Part shown: piece after piece, positions 42,423 through 52,935 of the stretch
Numbering within the stretch: position 1 is the stretch's first letter
How the letters are laid out: every line of letters begins with the position of its first letter
Origin: JAJDOD01 sp050299835
GTDB lineage: Bacteria > Pseudomonadota > Alphaproteobacteria > Rhodobacterales > Rhodobacteraceae
Assembly (NCBI GenBank): GCA_050299835.1
Contig: JBNKWP010000005.1
Coordinates: forward strand, 1 to 64,000
Direction: 5' to 3'
DNA: 64,000 nucleotides
Position numbers and translations under genes: made by a program
The notes under the pieces: generated by a model
Database searches by the model: none
Told to the model about the DNA's origin: nothing
What the model saw: the letters and a program-made list of their open reading frames with translations, nothing else

Positions 42423-42698
42423 ATGAATACGCAGAAACCCGACCAGACCATGATCGTGAACTTCAACCTCCTGGGCGTGATCGCCGCCTATTCCCTGCTG
42501 GCAATGTCGATCTGGATCACCGACATCCCGCTTTCCGCGAAGGGCTATTGGGGCATGGGCGTCCTTCTTCTGACGCTGAGCCTGGTGAATTTCGTCAAAT
42601 ACCGCTTCGACGACCGCCTGCGCGAAGACCGGCTGCAACGGCTGGAAGACGCCAGGAACGAAAAACTGCTGGAGGAATATGTCTCCGAAAAAGACTGA
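42423..42698 (+). CDS. YiaA/YiaB family inner membrane protein
   Basis: A small membrane protein of 91 residues with two helices (about residues 14-32 and 42-60), separated by the short loop DIPLSAKGYWGMG, which is the typical YiaAB two-helix pattern. A basic/acidic tail of about 30 residues (RFDDRLREDRLQRLEDARNEKLL) forms a cytoplasmic helix. Its place after the PspA-like gene, under the same operators, suggests a role in membrane stress. Confidence 0.83.
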   Translation: MNTQKPDQTMIVNFNLLGVIAAYSLLAMSIWITDIPLSAKGYWGMGVLLLTLSLVNFVKYRFDDRLREDRLQRLEDARNEKLLEEYVSEKD

Positions 42699-42846
42699 TC
42701 CGGTTCGGACAGGATAAGACACCGGGAGGGTTCATCCCTTCCGGTTCATTCCTTTGAACCCGGCCGGACGGCGGCAGCGCCCTAGTTTGGCCAAACTTGC
42801 CCACTAGGTCGCGAGAGAAACATCAGGCAAAAGCTGCGGAGCAGGC

Positions 42847-43920
42847 ATGTCGCTCAGAGCAGATATCGAGACGGGCACGACAGGCATAACGGGCGGGCTG
42901 GGACTTCCCCTCGCCCTGCCTTTGTTGATCGGATTGCACGGCGCTGTGGCCGTCACCCTCGGCCAGCTTTCCGCCTTCCCTTTCAACTCGGGTATGGCCC
43001 AGATCCTGGCGACGCTGTTGCTCTATTGCATCCCGTGGTTCCTGCTGGCCCTCCTGATCCGCAAAGCCGTCCTTCTGGCCGCCGTCGAAAAATCGACCGC
43101 GCCCAGCCGCGACATGATGGCGGCGATCAGAGCCGTGGCGTCGGACCGCGAGCGGATGCTGGGGGGCGCGCTGAAGCTGGGCCTCATCTGCTTTTTCATC
43201 GGTGCCAGCAGCTACATCAAGGAAATGATCACCGTCCTTCAGCCCTTCGCCTGGGACGAAACCTTCGCGCAGCTCGACCGGGTCCTGCATTTAGGCACGG
43301 ACCCCTACAGGCTGACCCTCTGGCTTTTCGGCTCGGCCACGGCGACCACAGCGCTGAACATCGCCTATCACGCATGGTTCTTCCTGATCTACTTCACCGC
43401 CTTCATCGCCTGTTTCGCGCGGACCGACGACCGGATGTCTCAGGCCTTCCTGATCGGCCTTGTCCTGACCTTCGCGATTGGCGGCAACGCGCTTGCCGTC
43501 GCCTTCTCCTCAGCCGGTCCGGTCTATTTCGAACGCCTGGGCTTTGGCGCGGAGTTCGAACCGCTGATGCAGCACCTGCGCGGCCTCAGCGACGTGACCC
43601 CGGTTCCCGCGCTGGCGGTGCAGGAGGAACTTTGGGCGGGACATGTCGCAGAGGGCCGGATCGCCGGGATCTCCGCCATGCCATCGATGCATGTCGCCAC
43701 CTCTGTTCTGATGGCGCTTTATGCGGCAAGCTATGCCCGCTGGGCCGGCTGGCTGATGTGGACCTTCGCCGCGACCATCATGGTCGGATCGGTCCATCTG
43801 GGCTGGCACTATGCCGTGGACGGCTATCTCGGCGCGCTGATCGCCTGGGGCTGCTGGATCGGCGGCAGGCATCTTGCCCGGGCAGACCCTCTGGCGCGGC
43901 AAGACGCCTCTCAAGTCTGA
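42847..43920 (+). CDS. PAP2-family membrane phosphatase / inositolphosphotransferase-like
   Basis: A protein of 357 residues with about eight membrane helices. The PAP2 active-site motifs are the PSMH block in ISAMPSMHVATSVLMALYA (about 275-293) and HLGWHYAVDGYLGA (317-330), where the two histidines are catalytic. The large N-terminal membrane part resembles Aur1/Ipt1-type lipid phosphotransferases. It could act on lipid phosphates such as undecaprenyl pyrophosphate or inositol lipids; the substrate is not known. A small hairpin GGTTCA/TGAACC is present upstream at 42743-42760. Confidence 0.85.
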   Translation: MSLRADIETGTTGITGGLGLPLALPLLIGLHGAVAVTLGQLSAFPFNSGMAQILATLLLYCIPWFLLALLIRKAVLLAAVEKSTAPSRDMMAAIRAVASDRERMLGGALKLGLICFFIGASSYIKEMITVLQPFAWDETFAQLDRVLHLGTDPYRLTLWLFGSATATTALNIAYHAWFFLIYFTAFIACFARTDDRMSQAFLIGLVLTFAIGGNALAVAFSSAGPVYFERLGFGAEFEPLMQHLRGLSDVTPVPALAVQEELWAGHVAEGRIAGISAMPSMHVATSVLMALYAASYARWAGWLMWTFAATIMVGSVHLGWHYAVDGYLGALIAWGCWIGGRHLARADPLARQDASQV

Positions 43921-43935
43921 GGCGACCACCGGGCC

Positions 43936-43964
43936 AAAAAAAAGAGGGAGCCTTCAGCCCCCTC
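43936..43964 (-). terminator. Intrinsic terminator of the DUF1508 gene
   Basis: On the minus strand a GC-rich stem (GAGGGGGCT / GGCTCCCTC with one mismatch, loop GAA) is followed by eight T residues. It lies 24 bp after the stop of the DUF1508 gene. This is the clearest rho-independent terminator in the window. Confidence 0.88.
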
Positions 43965-43987
43965 CCAATCGCAGTCTGGTCCGACGG

Positions 43988-44323
43988 TTACGCGGTCTGG
44001 TCGTCCACCTTGGCATCCGGCGCATTCTTCGCGACCGAGGCAATGCCATTGTCGCGCGCCTTGGCGGATTCATAGGTTTCCGACGTGCCGATCACCTGAC
44101 CGTTGCGGGCGCGCAGATTGAACATCCATTTCTTGGATTTGGTCTCCTTGCGCTCGAACCGCTCATCCGACTGCGAATTCTTTCGCACGGATTCAACACC
44201 GTTCATGCAGCTTGCCTTCCGCTTGTAGCCTTCGCTCGCCAGGATGATCTGACCGTTGCCGGACTTCAGGCGGAAGCGGGTTTCGCCCTTCTTGTCTTTG
44301 AAGATTTCAAACTTGCCAGCCAT
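43988..44323 (-). CDS. YegP family protein (two DUF1508 repeats)
   Basis: A protein of 111 residues built of two copies of the DUF1508 unit. The first is FEIFKDKKGETRFRLKSGNG followed by QIILASEGYKRKASCMNGVESV; the second is WMFNLRARNGQVIGTSETYESAKARDNGIASV. The family folds as a small beta-rich domain and its role is not well defined. The gene stands alone, with its own terminator, and codes for a strongly basic N-terminal half and an acidic tail. Confidence 0.92.
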   Translation of the reverse strand: MAGKFEIFKDKKGETRFRLKSGNGQIILASEGYKRKASCMNGVESVRKNSQSDERFERKETKSKKWMFNLRARNGQVIGTSETYESAKARDNGIASVAKNAPDAKVDDQTA

Positions 44324-44466
44324 TTTACCCTCTCTGCTGAATAGGTGGCACCGGAATACCAGCGGTAAGCTTCCATAACCCCAACAAATCGCATCGGGCG
44401 AATCAGCGGTAACGAGGGGTTACGGTTTTGCAACAGTCGCGGGATTTTAAAACCGGCGGCAGCGCC

Positions 44467-45309
44467 CTATCCCGCACCTTCGATCACCGTGGTCATGGAC
44501 GCGCGCACCTGGTCCAGAATTGCCTCCGACCGGGCGGCGACCAGATGACCTCCGGACGTGATCGACACGTTGTACCGACGCCCGTCCAGCAAACCGACAG
44601 CGCCGCCCGCCTCCTCCACCGCCAGCACACCTGCGGCGTGGTCCCAGGGCTTCAGCACGCTCGACAAGACGAAATCCGCGCCCCCGGTCACCAGCGTGCG
44701 ATACTCGTGGCAGGAACAGCGCAACGACGAGAATCGCCGGAAACCTGGGATGTCTCCCGCCAGCCGCATCCGCAGCCCGCGCGGGTAATTGAAGATCGGG
44801 AGCATGCCCGTAAGATCGCCCTGAAGCGTATCGCCAAGACCCAGCCGCCGCGACGTGCCATCGCCCGCCTCGAACCACGCGCCGCCGCCGCGCCGCGCCC
44901 GCACCCAGTCATCCATCACCGGATCATAAAGCAGGCCGAACACCGTCTCGCCACGCCTGGCCACCGCCAGAATCACGCCGAAGGTCGCCAACCCCTTGGC
45001 GAAGTTCCAGGTGCCGTCCACCGGATCGATGATGACCGAAAGCTCGGCATCGCCCAGCCCGTCGAGGATCTCCGGATGGGTCTCCGCCGCCTCTTCCCCC
45101 ACGATCAGCGCCTCGGGCAGAAGCAACCGGACCCCGGCGGCGATCGCCGCTTCCGCGTGCAGGTCGGCCTCTGTCACCAGATCGTCCGGCCCGGTCTTGA
45201 TCGAAACCGCATGATCGGGCAGCCGCCGGAAGCGCGACAGGATCTCGGACTTTGCGACCGAGCGCACGAGTTGGATCAGCGCCGTCTCCGTTCTTTCCAC
45301 GATCGCCAT
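44467..45309 (-). CDS. Inositol monophosphatase family protein
   Basis: A metal-dependent sugar or inositol phosphatase of 280 residues. The metal ligands are in VGEEAAET (Glu72 or 73), IDPVDGTWNF (Asp94, Asp97) and KPWDHAAGVLAVEEAGG near residue 207. The family includes inositol monophosphatase, fructose bisphosphatase and PAP phosphatase (CysQ). The exact substrate is not clear; an adjacent Stf0 sulfotransferase gene on the other strand makes PAP hydrolysis possible but unproven. Confidence 0.9.
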   Translation of the reverse strand: MAIVERTETALIQLVRSVAKSEILSRFRRLPDHAVSIKTGPDDLVTEADLHAEAAIAAGVRLLLPEALIVGEEAAETHPEILDGLGDAELSVIIDPVDGTWNFAKGLATFGVILAVARRGETVFGLLYDPVMDDWVRARRGGGAWFEAGDGTSRRLGLGDTLQGDLTGMLPIFNYPRGLRMRLAGDIPGFRRFSSLRCSCHEYRTLVTGGADFVLSSVLKPWDHAAGVLAVEEAGGAVGLLDGRRYNVSITSGGHLVAARSEAILDQVRASMTTVIEGAG

Positions 45310-45371
45310 GCGCGCCCCTTCCTCAACACAACATTAACCAAACCAGCCTACCGCTTCGACCGCAAGATGAC

Positions 45372-46211
45372 ATGACAAGGCGGGGCCGCATGGGGCTGCA
45401 CGATCTTGCACGGAAAATCACCGGCGCACGCCTGACGGGCGAGAACGCGCTTTGCGGCGAAACCTTGCATCTGGCCGGGCTGCGCCGGGTCCTCGACCCG
45501 CTGACCATCGACCCCGACCTGAAGCTGAACCGCCCCCTTGTCGCGCTCGCCTATAGCAACCGCAGCGGCTCCACCTGGCTTGGACAGCTTCTGGCCAGCG
45601 CGCCCGACCTCTACGGGTTTCGGGAGGATCTGAACCACAATATCGTCGCCCGCCGCGCCAAGACGGAAGGGCTGCCCGACCTGTCCTGTTACCTGCGGCA
45701 CATCACGACACTCGGCGCGACGCCCGGCGCCGGGTTCGGTCTGAAAGCCTCGGCCGAGCAACTGCGCCTGATCCGGCTGACCGGCATCGACCGCGCATTC
45801 CACGAAACAACCGTCATCCGCATCCGCCGCCTCGACCGGGTGGCGCAGGCGGTGTCGCTCTGGATGGCGCGGAAGACATGGGCGTGGGATTCGCGACAGG
45901 AGGCGCGGAAGACCGCCCCTGCCTACAATTTCCCGGAATTGCGGCGGCACCTTGAAAGTGTGCAGGAGGCGGAGAGTGCGCTGGATCTCATCCTCAGCGT
46001 TCTGCCGTACCCGGTCCTGTCGGTGGAGTACGAAACCCTGCGCGACGACCCCGGCCCGATGATCGCAGCGCTGAGAGCGGGGTTGGGCCTGCCGCCCCTC
46101 GACCGGCCGCCGAGCGCGGGGATCGACCGGCAACACTCGCCGGACAAGGATGAGATCGTCGAACGCTTCCGCTCCGATCTGGCGCGTCACTGGTCGGTCG
46201 AGTTCGTCTGA
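45372..46211 (+). CDS. Stf0-type sulfotransferase
   Basis: A PAPS-dependent sulfotransferase of 279 residues. The PAPS loop is in LVALAYSNRSGSTWLGQLLAS, followed by LYGFREDLNHN; the RIRRLDRVAQAVSLWMARKTWAW block is the classic second half of the 3'-phosphate site in the Stf0 family (trehalose-2-sulfotransferase-like). The acceptor may be a surface glycan. ATG 45390 is an alternative start with AAGG 9 nt upstream. It is divergent from the phosphatase gene. Confidence 0.87.
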   Translation: MTRRGRMGLHDLARKITGARLTGENALCGETLHLAGLRRVLDPLTIDPDLKLNRPLVALAYSNRSGSTWLGQLLASAPDLYGFREDLNHNIVARRAKTEGLPDLSCYLRHITTLGATPGAGFGLKASAEQLRLIRLTGIDRAFHETTVIRIRRLDRVAQAVSLWMARKTWAWDSRQEARKTAPAYNFPELRRHLESVQEAESALDLILSVLPYPVLSVEYETLRDDPGPMIAALRAGLGLPPLDRPPSAGIDRQHSPDKDEIVERFRSDLARHWSVEFV

Positions 46212-46215
46212 GCGG

Positions 46216-46674
46216 TCAGACCGCCCGCGTCATGAAGACCGAATGCGGGTCTTCCACATAGCCCTCGAAGGGCGCGCAGAAGGCAAACCCGTGCCGCGCA
46301 TAGAACGCCCGCGCCGGAGCAAAGACCTCCTGGCTTCCGGTCTCAAGGCTCACCCGGCCCATGCCCGCCTCCCGCGCCGCCTCGATCAGCCGGGTCAGGA
46401 TCGCATCGGCCAGCCCAGACCCCCGCCGGTCGCCGCGCACATGCATCGACTTCAGCTCTCCGCCGCCGCCCGAGAGCGCTTTTAGCGCCCCCATCGCCAC
46501 GGCTTCGCCCGCGTCGAAGACGGCAAAGAACCGCACCCCGGCTTCGGCCAGACTGCCGGCATCCATCGCGTGGACGCTGCACGCGGGCGACGAGGCATAC
46601 ATCAGTTCAAGATGACGCGCGATCAGCGGCGCGATCGCCGGATCGTCCGGGCGCACCTCGCGAATGTCGGTCAA
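46216..46674 (-). CDS. GNAT family N-acetyltransferase
   Basis: A protein of 152 residues with the acetyl-CoA site in LKSMHVRGDRRGSGLADAILTRLIEAAREAG (about residues 73-103) and SLETGSQEVFAPARAFYARHGF after it. The acceptor is unknown. Its start overlaps the stop of the complex I subunit gene by 4 bp, so the two are cotranscribed. It is convergent with the Stf0 sulfotransferase gene, 4 bp apart. Confidence 0.9.
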   Translation of the reverse strand: MTDIREVRPDDPAIAPLIARHLELMYASSPACSVHAMDAGSLAEAGVRFFAVFDAGEAVAMGALKALSGGGGELKSMHVRGDRRGSGLADAILTRLIEAAREAGMGRVSLETGSQEVFAPARAFYARHGFAFCAPFEGYVEDPHSVFMTRAV

Positions 46675-46982
46675 TGGGTCCAGGCGCCCCGGCGGTCGGT
46701 CGCGAAATTCTCGCCATAGCCGCGCTGCCGGACATTCGGCTTGCGAACCTTCGGCTCGGTCACCACCGCGTCGATCCCATGCTCCCTGGCATAGTCCAGC
46801 GCGGCTTCCTTGGTGGGAAACCGCATCCGCACCTGAGCCTGCGTGTCCGACGATGATGTCCAGCCCATAAGCGGGTCGATCTCCCGCCCAGTCTCATTCG
46901 GGAATTCCAGAACCCAGTCGCGGGTCTTGGCCGTGCCCGAGGACATGGCGGATTTCGCGGGACGAAAGATACGTGCGGTCAT
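46671..46982 (-). CDS. ETC complex I accessory subunit (NDUFS4-like)
   Basis: A protein of 103 residues homologous to the 18-kDa accessory subunit NDUFS4 of NADH dehydrogenase, found in mitochondria and alphaproteobacteria. Features are ARIFRPAKSAMSSGTAKTRDWVLEF, the DPLMGWTSSSDTQAQVRMRF block and a C-terminal RGYGENFATDRRGAWTH. It is not part of an nuo operon, which is common for this subunit. The start is ATG 46982; the upstream codons extend into non-coding sequence. Confidence 0.92.
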   Translation of the reverse strand: MTARIFRPAKSAMSSGTAKTRDWVLEFPNETGREIDPLMGWTSSSDTQAQVRMRFPTKEAALDYAREHGIDAVVTEPKVRKPNVRQRGYGENFATDRRGAWTH

Positions 46983-47052
46983 CGGCAACCTCTTTGAGAT
47001 GCCTGTCAGATAGCGGATAATTGTCTGCGGGATCAAGGGAAAGCTAAGTGAG

Positions 47053-47105
47053 GTCGACCGGGCAACGAGGAGCGAGGGGTGGGTGGGTCGCGCTGCCCGG
47101 TCGAC
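47053..47105. repeat. Inverted repeat between the complex I subunit gene and uvrB
   Basis: A perfect 12-bp pair GTCGACCGGGCA (47053-47064) and TGCCCGGTCGAC (47094-47105) separated by 29 bp. Its right part reads GGGTCGCGCTGCCCGG, very like GGGTCGGGCGCTGCCCGG in the repeat at 11141-11159. The remaining 47106-47330 is AT-rich and holds no recognisable gene. Confidence 0.65.
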
Positions 47106-47330
47106 ACCCGTTCTGCTGCTTAGGCGTTTTTTATCGCACGGTTAACGGATGGTTGCAATATCTATTTCTACTTTAAGTTGTATTTAGCTTTAAGAATTTC
47201 TTAACCATTTCAACACCTCCTAATGCGCCTCGTCCGGCCTGACAAATGCGCCCAAAGGCTGCGGCCGCGCTTTCCGCTGAAGCCGCCCCTGCCTGCGCCG
47301 GGCAGCTGCGGAATGCGCAGTGTCACCGGC

Positions 47331-47353
47331 CTCCTGACACCTCCTGTCAGGAG
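47331..47353. repeat. 9-bp inverted repeat in the uvrB upstream region
   Basis: CTCCTGACA and TGTCAGGAG form a perfect 9-bp stem with a 5-nt loop, about 70 bp before the uvrB start. It may be a leader hairpin or a protein-binding site. No canonical alphaproteobacterial LexA box (GAAC-N7-GAAC) is present. Confidence 0.5.
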
Positions 47354-47423
47354 ACCGCCTTGAACCTGCGGGCAAAGCGAACAAATGTAGGGAACCCGTT
47401 CCCTGCCCGCCGGACCAGCCAAA

Positions 47424-49615
<2,192 letters not shown>

Positions 49616-49619
<4 letters not shown>

Positions 49620-49957
49620 CGCGTTACCCCCTCGCCTTCGCGGCCCTCACCTTCACCACTCTGCCCGCGATTGCGGACACGACAGCCATGTGCGTTGATA
49701 CCGGCAAGACGGAGGAGGTCTGCACTTGCGCCACCGAGGCGCTGGCCGAAGCCGTCAGTGAAGAGGATGCCGCCCGGTACAGCGCCATCGGCACGTTGTT
49801 TGTTGCGAACCGGGAGGCGGGACAGGGTTGGGTCGAGGCTTGGGACGCCGCCGTGGCAGGTATTGCGGAGGAAGCCGGTGTGCGGGCGAACGAGTTGCAG
49901 AAGGCGATGAACCCTGTGGGGAAGGCGCATCGGGAGGCGAAAAAGGGGTGTGAGTGA
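49616..49957 (+). CDS. Small secreted protein, unknown
   Basis: A protein of 113 residues starting with GTG, overlapping the uvrB stop by 4 bp. A signal peptide is clear (MTRYPLAFAALTFTTLPAIA, cleavage after ADT or AIA). The mature part has three cysteines near its start (MCVDTGKTEEVCTCATEAL) and one at the end, and is acidic and helical. The function is unknown. Coupling to uvrB may be due to compact packing and need not mean a repair role. Confidence 0.78.
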
Positions 49958-49977
49958 GGGGGGAGGCCGGAGAAGTC

Positions 49978-50622
49978 CTACAAGATTACCCGCTCAATTC
50001 CACTCCGAGCTTTCTCAATCGTTCTCCGCAGTTCTTCAACTTTCAAATAACTCAAAACCTTCTTGAGCTCACTCAAATCACATGACGCCTTCTTTGCAAG
50101 TGATCTGGCGTCAGCTCTTTTCTCCAGTATGGAAGGCCCGCAGAGGAAAAGCACCGCAGCAAAATTCGCCTCAAGCTCCATTTCGTCGGGAGGAATTACT
50201 CGCCCGCCATTGGAGGTTTGGCTAAGCATGAAGTTCCTGATCGCCGCGAATTGGGCGTGATGTTCAAGAGCCATGTGTGCAAACTCATGGGCCAGAATGA
50301 AATTATCTAGGCCATCGCCCTTTCGCGCACTAGTCATCATTCGCTGGTCAACTACGACCGTTGCGCGGTTTCCAAACGCGATGATCGCCGCTTTCCGTTT
50401 GTAGTCTTCATTTGCTGGCGATTCATACTCTTTGATATTGATTTGCAGAGGAAGTTCTTCTCCTCCCTCGTCGTCGAAGCTCTCGCCTGCCAGATCACGC
50501 CAGACCTCCTCCATACGAAAGAATTCGTGATCTGCCGCATAGCACCGTCGAATGGAAACTATTTCACCAAAAATCTCGGCAGCTCTCGAGACGCTTATTG
50601 TTGGTGTTTTTCGCTCTGCCAT
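49978..50622 (-). CDS. ImmA/IrrE family metallopeptidase
   Basis: A protein of 214 residues. The zinc site is HEFAH (112-116) inside LAHEFAHMALEHHAQF, and Glu151 in MELEANFAAVLFL is the third ligand, the pattern of COG2856 proteases such as ImmA and IrrE, which cut repressors. The gene is clearly AT-richer than its neighbours, a sign of transfer. The usual partner, a Xre-type regulator gene, is not seen next to it or fused to it, so its target is open. Confidence 0.87.
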   Translation of the reverse strand: MAERKTPTISVSRAAEIFGEIVSIRRCYAADHEFFRMEEVWRDLAGESFDDEGGEELPLQINIKEYESPANEDYKRKAAIIAFGNRATVVVDQRMMTSARKGDGLDNFILAHEFAHMALEHHAQFAAIRNFMLSQTSNGGRVIPPDEMELEANFAAVLFLCGPSILEKRADARSLAKKASCDLSELKKVLSYLKVEELRRTIEKARSGIERVIL

Positions 50623-51113
50623 TCTTCTATCTTTTGTTCACGAGTCTTGTCCCCGCCATCTTAGCGTGAAAGCTGCTTTCGCGCAAACCACATATAGCCA
50701 TCGACACTATAAAATGCGATGGGCACTTGGACCCCGACTAGTTGTCGTATCTTCGAAGTGATTTCTTGGAGCGCCGGGCATTTTGAAAATCCACCCTTAA
50801 CCACCCCATAATCCAACCACCCCACTCTGCCGCCCATGCAGAACCGCAACTCCCCGCTCTTACCCGAAGTCTGGCTCCACGGCTCCACCCGTTCGACCCT
50901 CGCGACGTCCACTGGACGTCGCGCCGCCGTCGGCGGACCGGGCCTCACCCTCTTCGCCTCCAAACCCGTCCAGCAAGACCTCGCCCCGCAAACCACTTGC
51001 GCGACTCACCCGACAGGCGTAGATCCCCCGGCCATCCGGGTGAGAGGCTCCACCCGGCGGCTGCAGGAGCGGACCCGCTCCGAGAGCGCTTTTCCTCGCT
51101 CAGGCAAACGCAA
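50623..51113. other. Intergenic stretch with a strong palindrome
   Basis: No convincing gene. The first 200 bp are AT-richer, like the metallopeptidase gene; a minus-strand open frame ending at 50661 (tail VDGYMWFARKQLSR) might be a gene remnant but has no credible start. At 50901-50923 a perfect 10-bp inverted repeat (CGCGACGTCC / GGACGTCGCG, loop ACT) is found. The rest leads into the DUF1344 gene. Confidence 0.5.
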
Positions 51114-51377
51114 ATGCGCATCCTAATCATCGCCGCCCTTCTGATCGCGGCCACCCCCGCCCTGGCGGATTTCGCAACCGGCACGGTTGCGTCCTATGAC
51201 GCGAAAACCCGCACTCTGGTGCTCGACGACAAGACCGTCTGGCAGCTTGGCGAAGACACGCTCGTCCCCGACATGATGGCGGCGGGAGACAAGATCATCA
51301 TCGACTTCACCTCCGCCGGGGATGACGGCATCGCCAGCATCCAGTCGATCACCAGCCAGACCGAAGAAGGCGCGTAA
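51114..51377 (+). CDS. Small periplasmic DUF1344 protein
   Basis: A protein of 87 residues with a signal peptide (MRILIIAALLIAATPALA) and a short beta-rich domain with FATGTVASYDAKTRTLVLDDKTVWQLG, the pattern of DUF1344. Such proteins are small and periplasmic, with no known activity. The ATG at 51114 begins right at the signal peptide. Confidence 0.85.
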   Translation: MRILIIAALLIAATPALADFATGTVASYDAKTRTLVLDDKTVWQLGEDTLVPDMMAAGDKIIIDFTSAGDDGIASIQSITSQTEEGA

Positions 51378-51519
51378 GGCGCGGGCGCGCGGGTTCCCTC
51401 GCCGCGCGCCCACCACCCCCCCGGCGCCGCCGGACAAGGCAGGGCTTTTCCCCTGCCTTGATCCGGGCGGTGCAAACAGCCAGACTGTTCCGGAACCGAC
51501 AGGGACCGAGGGAGCCTCC

Positions 51520-51771
51520 ATGAGACTGGCGGTCTTCGCCGTTGCCGCAGTACAGCTTGTGTTGCTGATTGCGCTTGCCGCAGGCGCCGATGGGTCCGAT
51601 CCCGCCGGTCACGCGATGAGCACCGGTTTCGTCACGCTCGCCGGCATCCTGATGGCCGTCTTCCTCGCGCCTGCCCTTATCCTCGCGATCAATCGCAAGG
51701 CGCTGCGCCTGGCCCTGGGCCTGTCGCTGTTGTCGCTGGGTTGCGTTCTCGGCGTGCTATCCATCGCCTGA
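51520..51771 (+). CDS. Small two-helix membrane protein
   Basis: A protein of 83 residues. Three hydrophobic stretches (about 3-22, 32-52 and 58-80) give a small membrane protein; the first could also be a signal anchor. The ATG at 51520 follows GGGAG with spacing of about 5 nt. The function is unknown. It is close to other small envelope genes but shows no tight overlap with them. Confidence 0.65.
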   Translation: MRLAVFAVAAVQLVLLIALAAGADGSDPAGHAMSTGFVTLAGILMAVFLAPALILAINRKALRLALGLSLLSLGCVLGVLSIA

Positions 51772-51833
51772 GGCTCACGCTGCATTCACGAAGACCCCAC
51801 ACGCTTTGACAATCGCATCGCTCGAACCTGAAA

Positions 51834-52199
51834 ATGCACCTGCATTTTATCACGGTGTTCGCAATGATCCTTTTCTACGGTCTTCTGTTCTCGTTTTTTA
51901 CCGCGCTTGTCGTCATCCTCGGCGATGTCGCAATAAAGATCGCCGCCGACCGCGCGGCCCTGACATCGCTGCATATGGGCGCCGGTGTCACACTCTATGC
52001 CGCCTCCGCCATCCTGTGGTTCTTCGCCATGCGACATGTCTCGCTGAGTCAGGCCGCCGTCGCCTATTCGATGCTGTCGCTTATCGCGCTTTGCCTGATC
52101 GGAGTCATTGCATTCGGGGAAACCATCGGCCCCCGCGAACTGGCCGGGATCGCCTGCGCGCTTGCGGCCTTGGCCCTGATGGCGGGCACCGAAGCCTAA
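51834..52199 (+). CDS. EamA/SMR-like small membrane transporter
   Basis: A protein of 121 residues with four membrane helices, the size and layout of a half EamA or small multidrug resistance subunit. The third and fourth helices, HVSLSQAAVAYSMLSLIALCLIGVIAFGETIGP, carry the typical SMR/EamA end. The start may be at ATG 51834 or 51864. It is convergent with the zinc peptidase gene, overlapping by 4 bp. Confidence 0.75.
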   Translation: MHLHFITVFAMILFYGLLFSFFTALVVILGDVAIKIAADRAALTSLHMGAGVTLYAASAILWFFAMRHVSLSQAAVAYSMLSLIALCLIGVIAFGETIGPRELAGIACALAALALMAGTEA

Positions 52200-52876
52200 C
52201 GCCGGCGGCTGAGAAGCAGGTACATCGCCCACGATCCGATCGCGGCCACAGCCGCGGCCACATAGGTCCATGCCGCAGCGCGCAGCACCTTGCGCGCGCC
52301 CTCCATCTCGGTCCGGTCGGTCAGTATCCCCATGCCCTCAAGGTGTATCAACGCACGGCGCGAAGCATCGAACTCGACCGGCAGGGTGATCAGCGCGAAC
52401 AGCGACGAAGCTCCGAACATCAGTGCGCCCACCCACATGAGTGATTGCGAACCGATCATCAGCCCGCCAAGAAACACCAGCGGCGCAAGGCTCGATCCCG
52501 CTTTGACCAGAGGTACGATGGCGCTCCTCGCCTCCAGCGGCAGGTAATCCTCCGCATCCTGGATCGCATGTCCCGCCTCATGGGCCGCAATCCCCGCCGC
52601 CGCGATCGACCGCACGCCGAATATGGGTTCACTCAGCCGAAGCACCTTGTCGCGCGGATCGTAATGGTCGCTAAGCACGCCTTTCGCCGGTGCGACCCCG
52701 ACCTCGTGCAGCCCCCGCGCATCGAGAATGGCACGCGCCACCTGTGCCCCGGTCAGACCGCGCTTCAAGGGAACGCGCGAATAGGTCGAGACGTTGGATT
52801 TGACCCAGGACTGCGCCAGCCCGCCCAGCACCATGCCGGGCAGGATCAGAATCCAGATCAGTGCATCTTCGAACAT
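52196..52876 (-). CDS. Zinc metallopeptidase, YugP family
   Basis: A membrane-bound neutral zinc metallopeptidase of 226 residues. The zinc motif HEAGH is at 99-103 inside AGIAAHEAGHAIQDAED; there is one helix before it (about 5-22) and three after. The ALPVEFDASRRAL-like segment (LPVEFDASRRALIHLE) is conserved in the YugP family. The substrate is unknown; quality control of membrane proteins is plausible. The gene lies opposite the EamA-like gene. Confidence 0.9.
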   Translation of the reverse strand: MFEDALIWILILPGMVLGGLAQSWVKSNVSTYSRVPLKRGLTGAQVARAILDARGLHEVGVAPAKGVLSDHYDPRDKVLRLSEPIFGVRSIAAAGIAAHEAGHAIQDAEDYLPLEARSAIVPLVKAGSSLAPLVFLGGLMIGSQSLMWVGALMFGASSLFALITLPVEFDASRRALIHLEGMGILTDRTEMEGARKVLRAAAWTYVAAAVAAIGSWAMYLLLSRRR

Positions 52877-52935
52877 GGACCGCTCTCCGCCTCCTGTTTG
52901 AGGGTGACAGAACGGTGGCGCCCGTCAAGGCGGCG

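Noticed and set aside
38975..44323. Prophage or integrative element around the toxin module
   Set aside because: No integrase, structural or replication genes are seen; only the toxin and immunity genes look foreign.
47379..47396. Possible LexA box GAAC-N9-GAAC before uvrB
   Set aside because: The alphaproteobacterial box needs seven bases between the half sites; here there are nine.
50661..50996. A 111-codon minus-strand frame upstream of the ImmA/IrrE gene
   Set aside because: Most of it is typical GC-rich shadow sequence, without ribosome site or family features; only its last 40 codons look protein-like, so at best it is a remnant.
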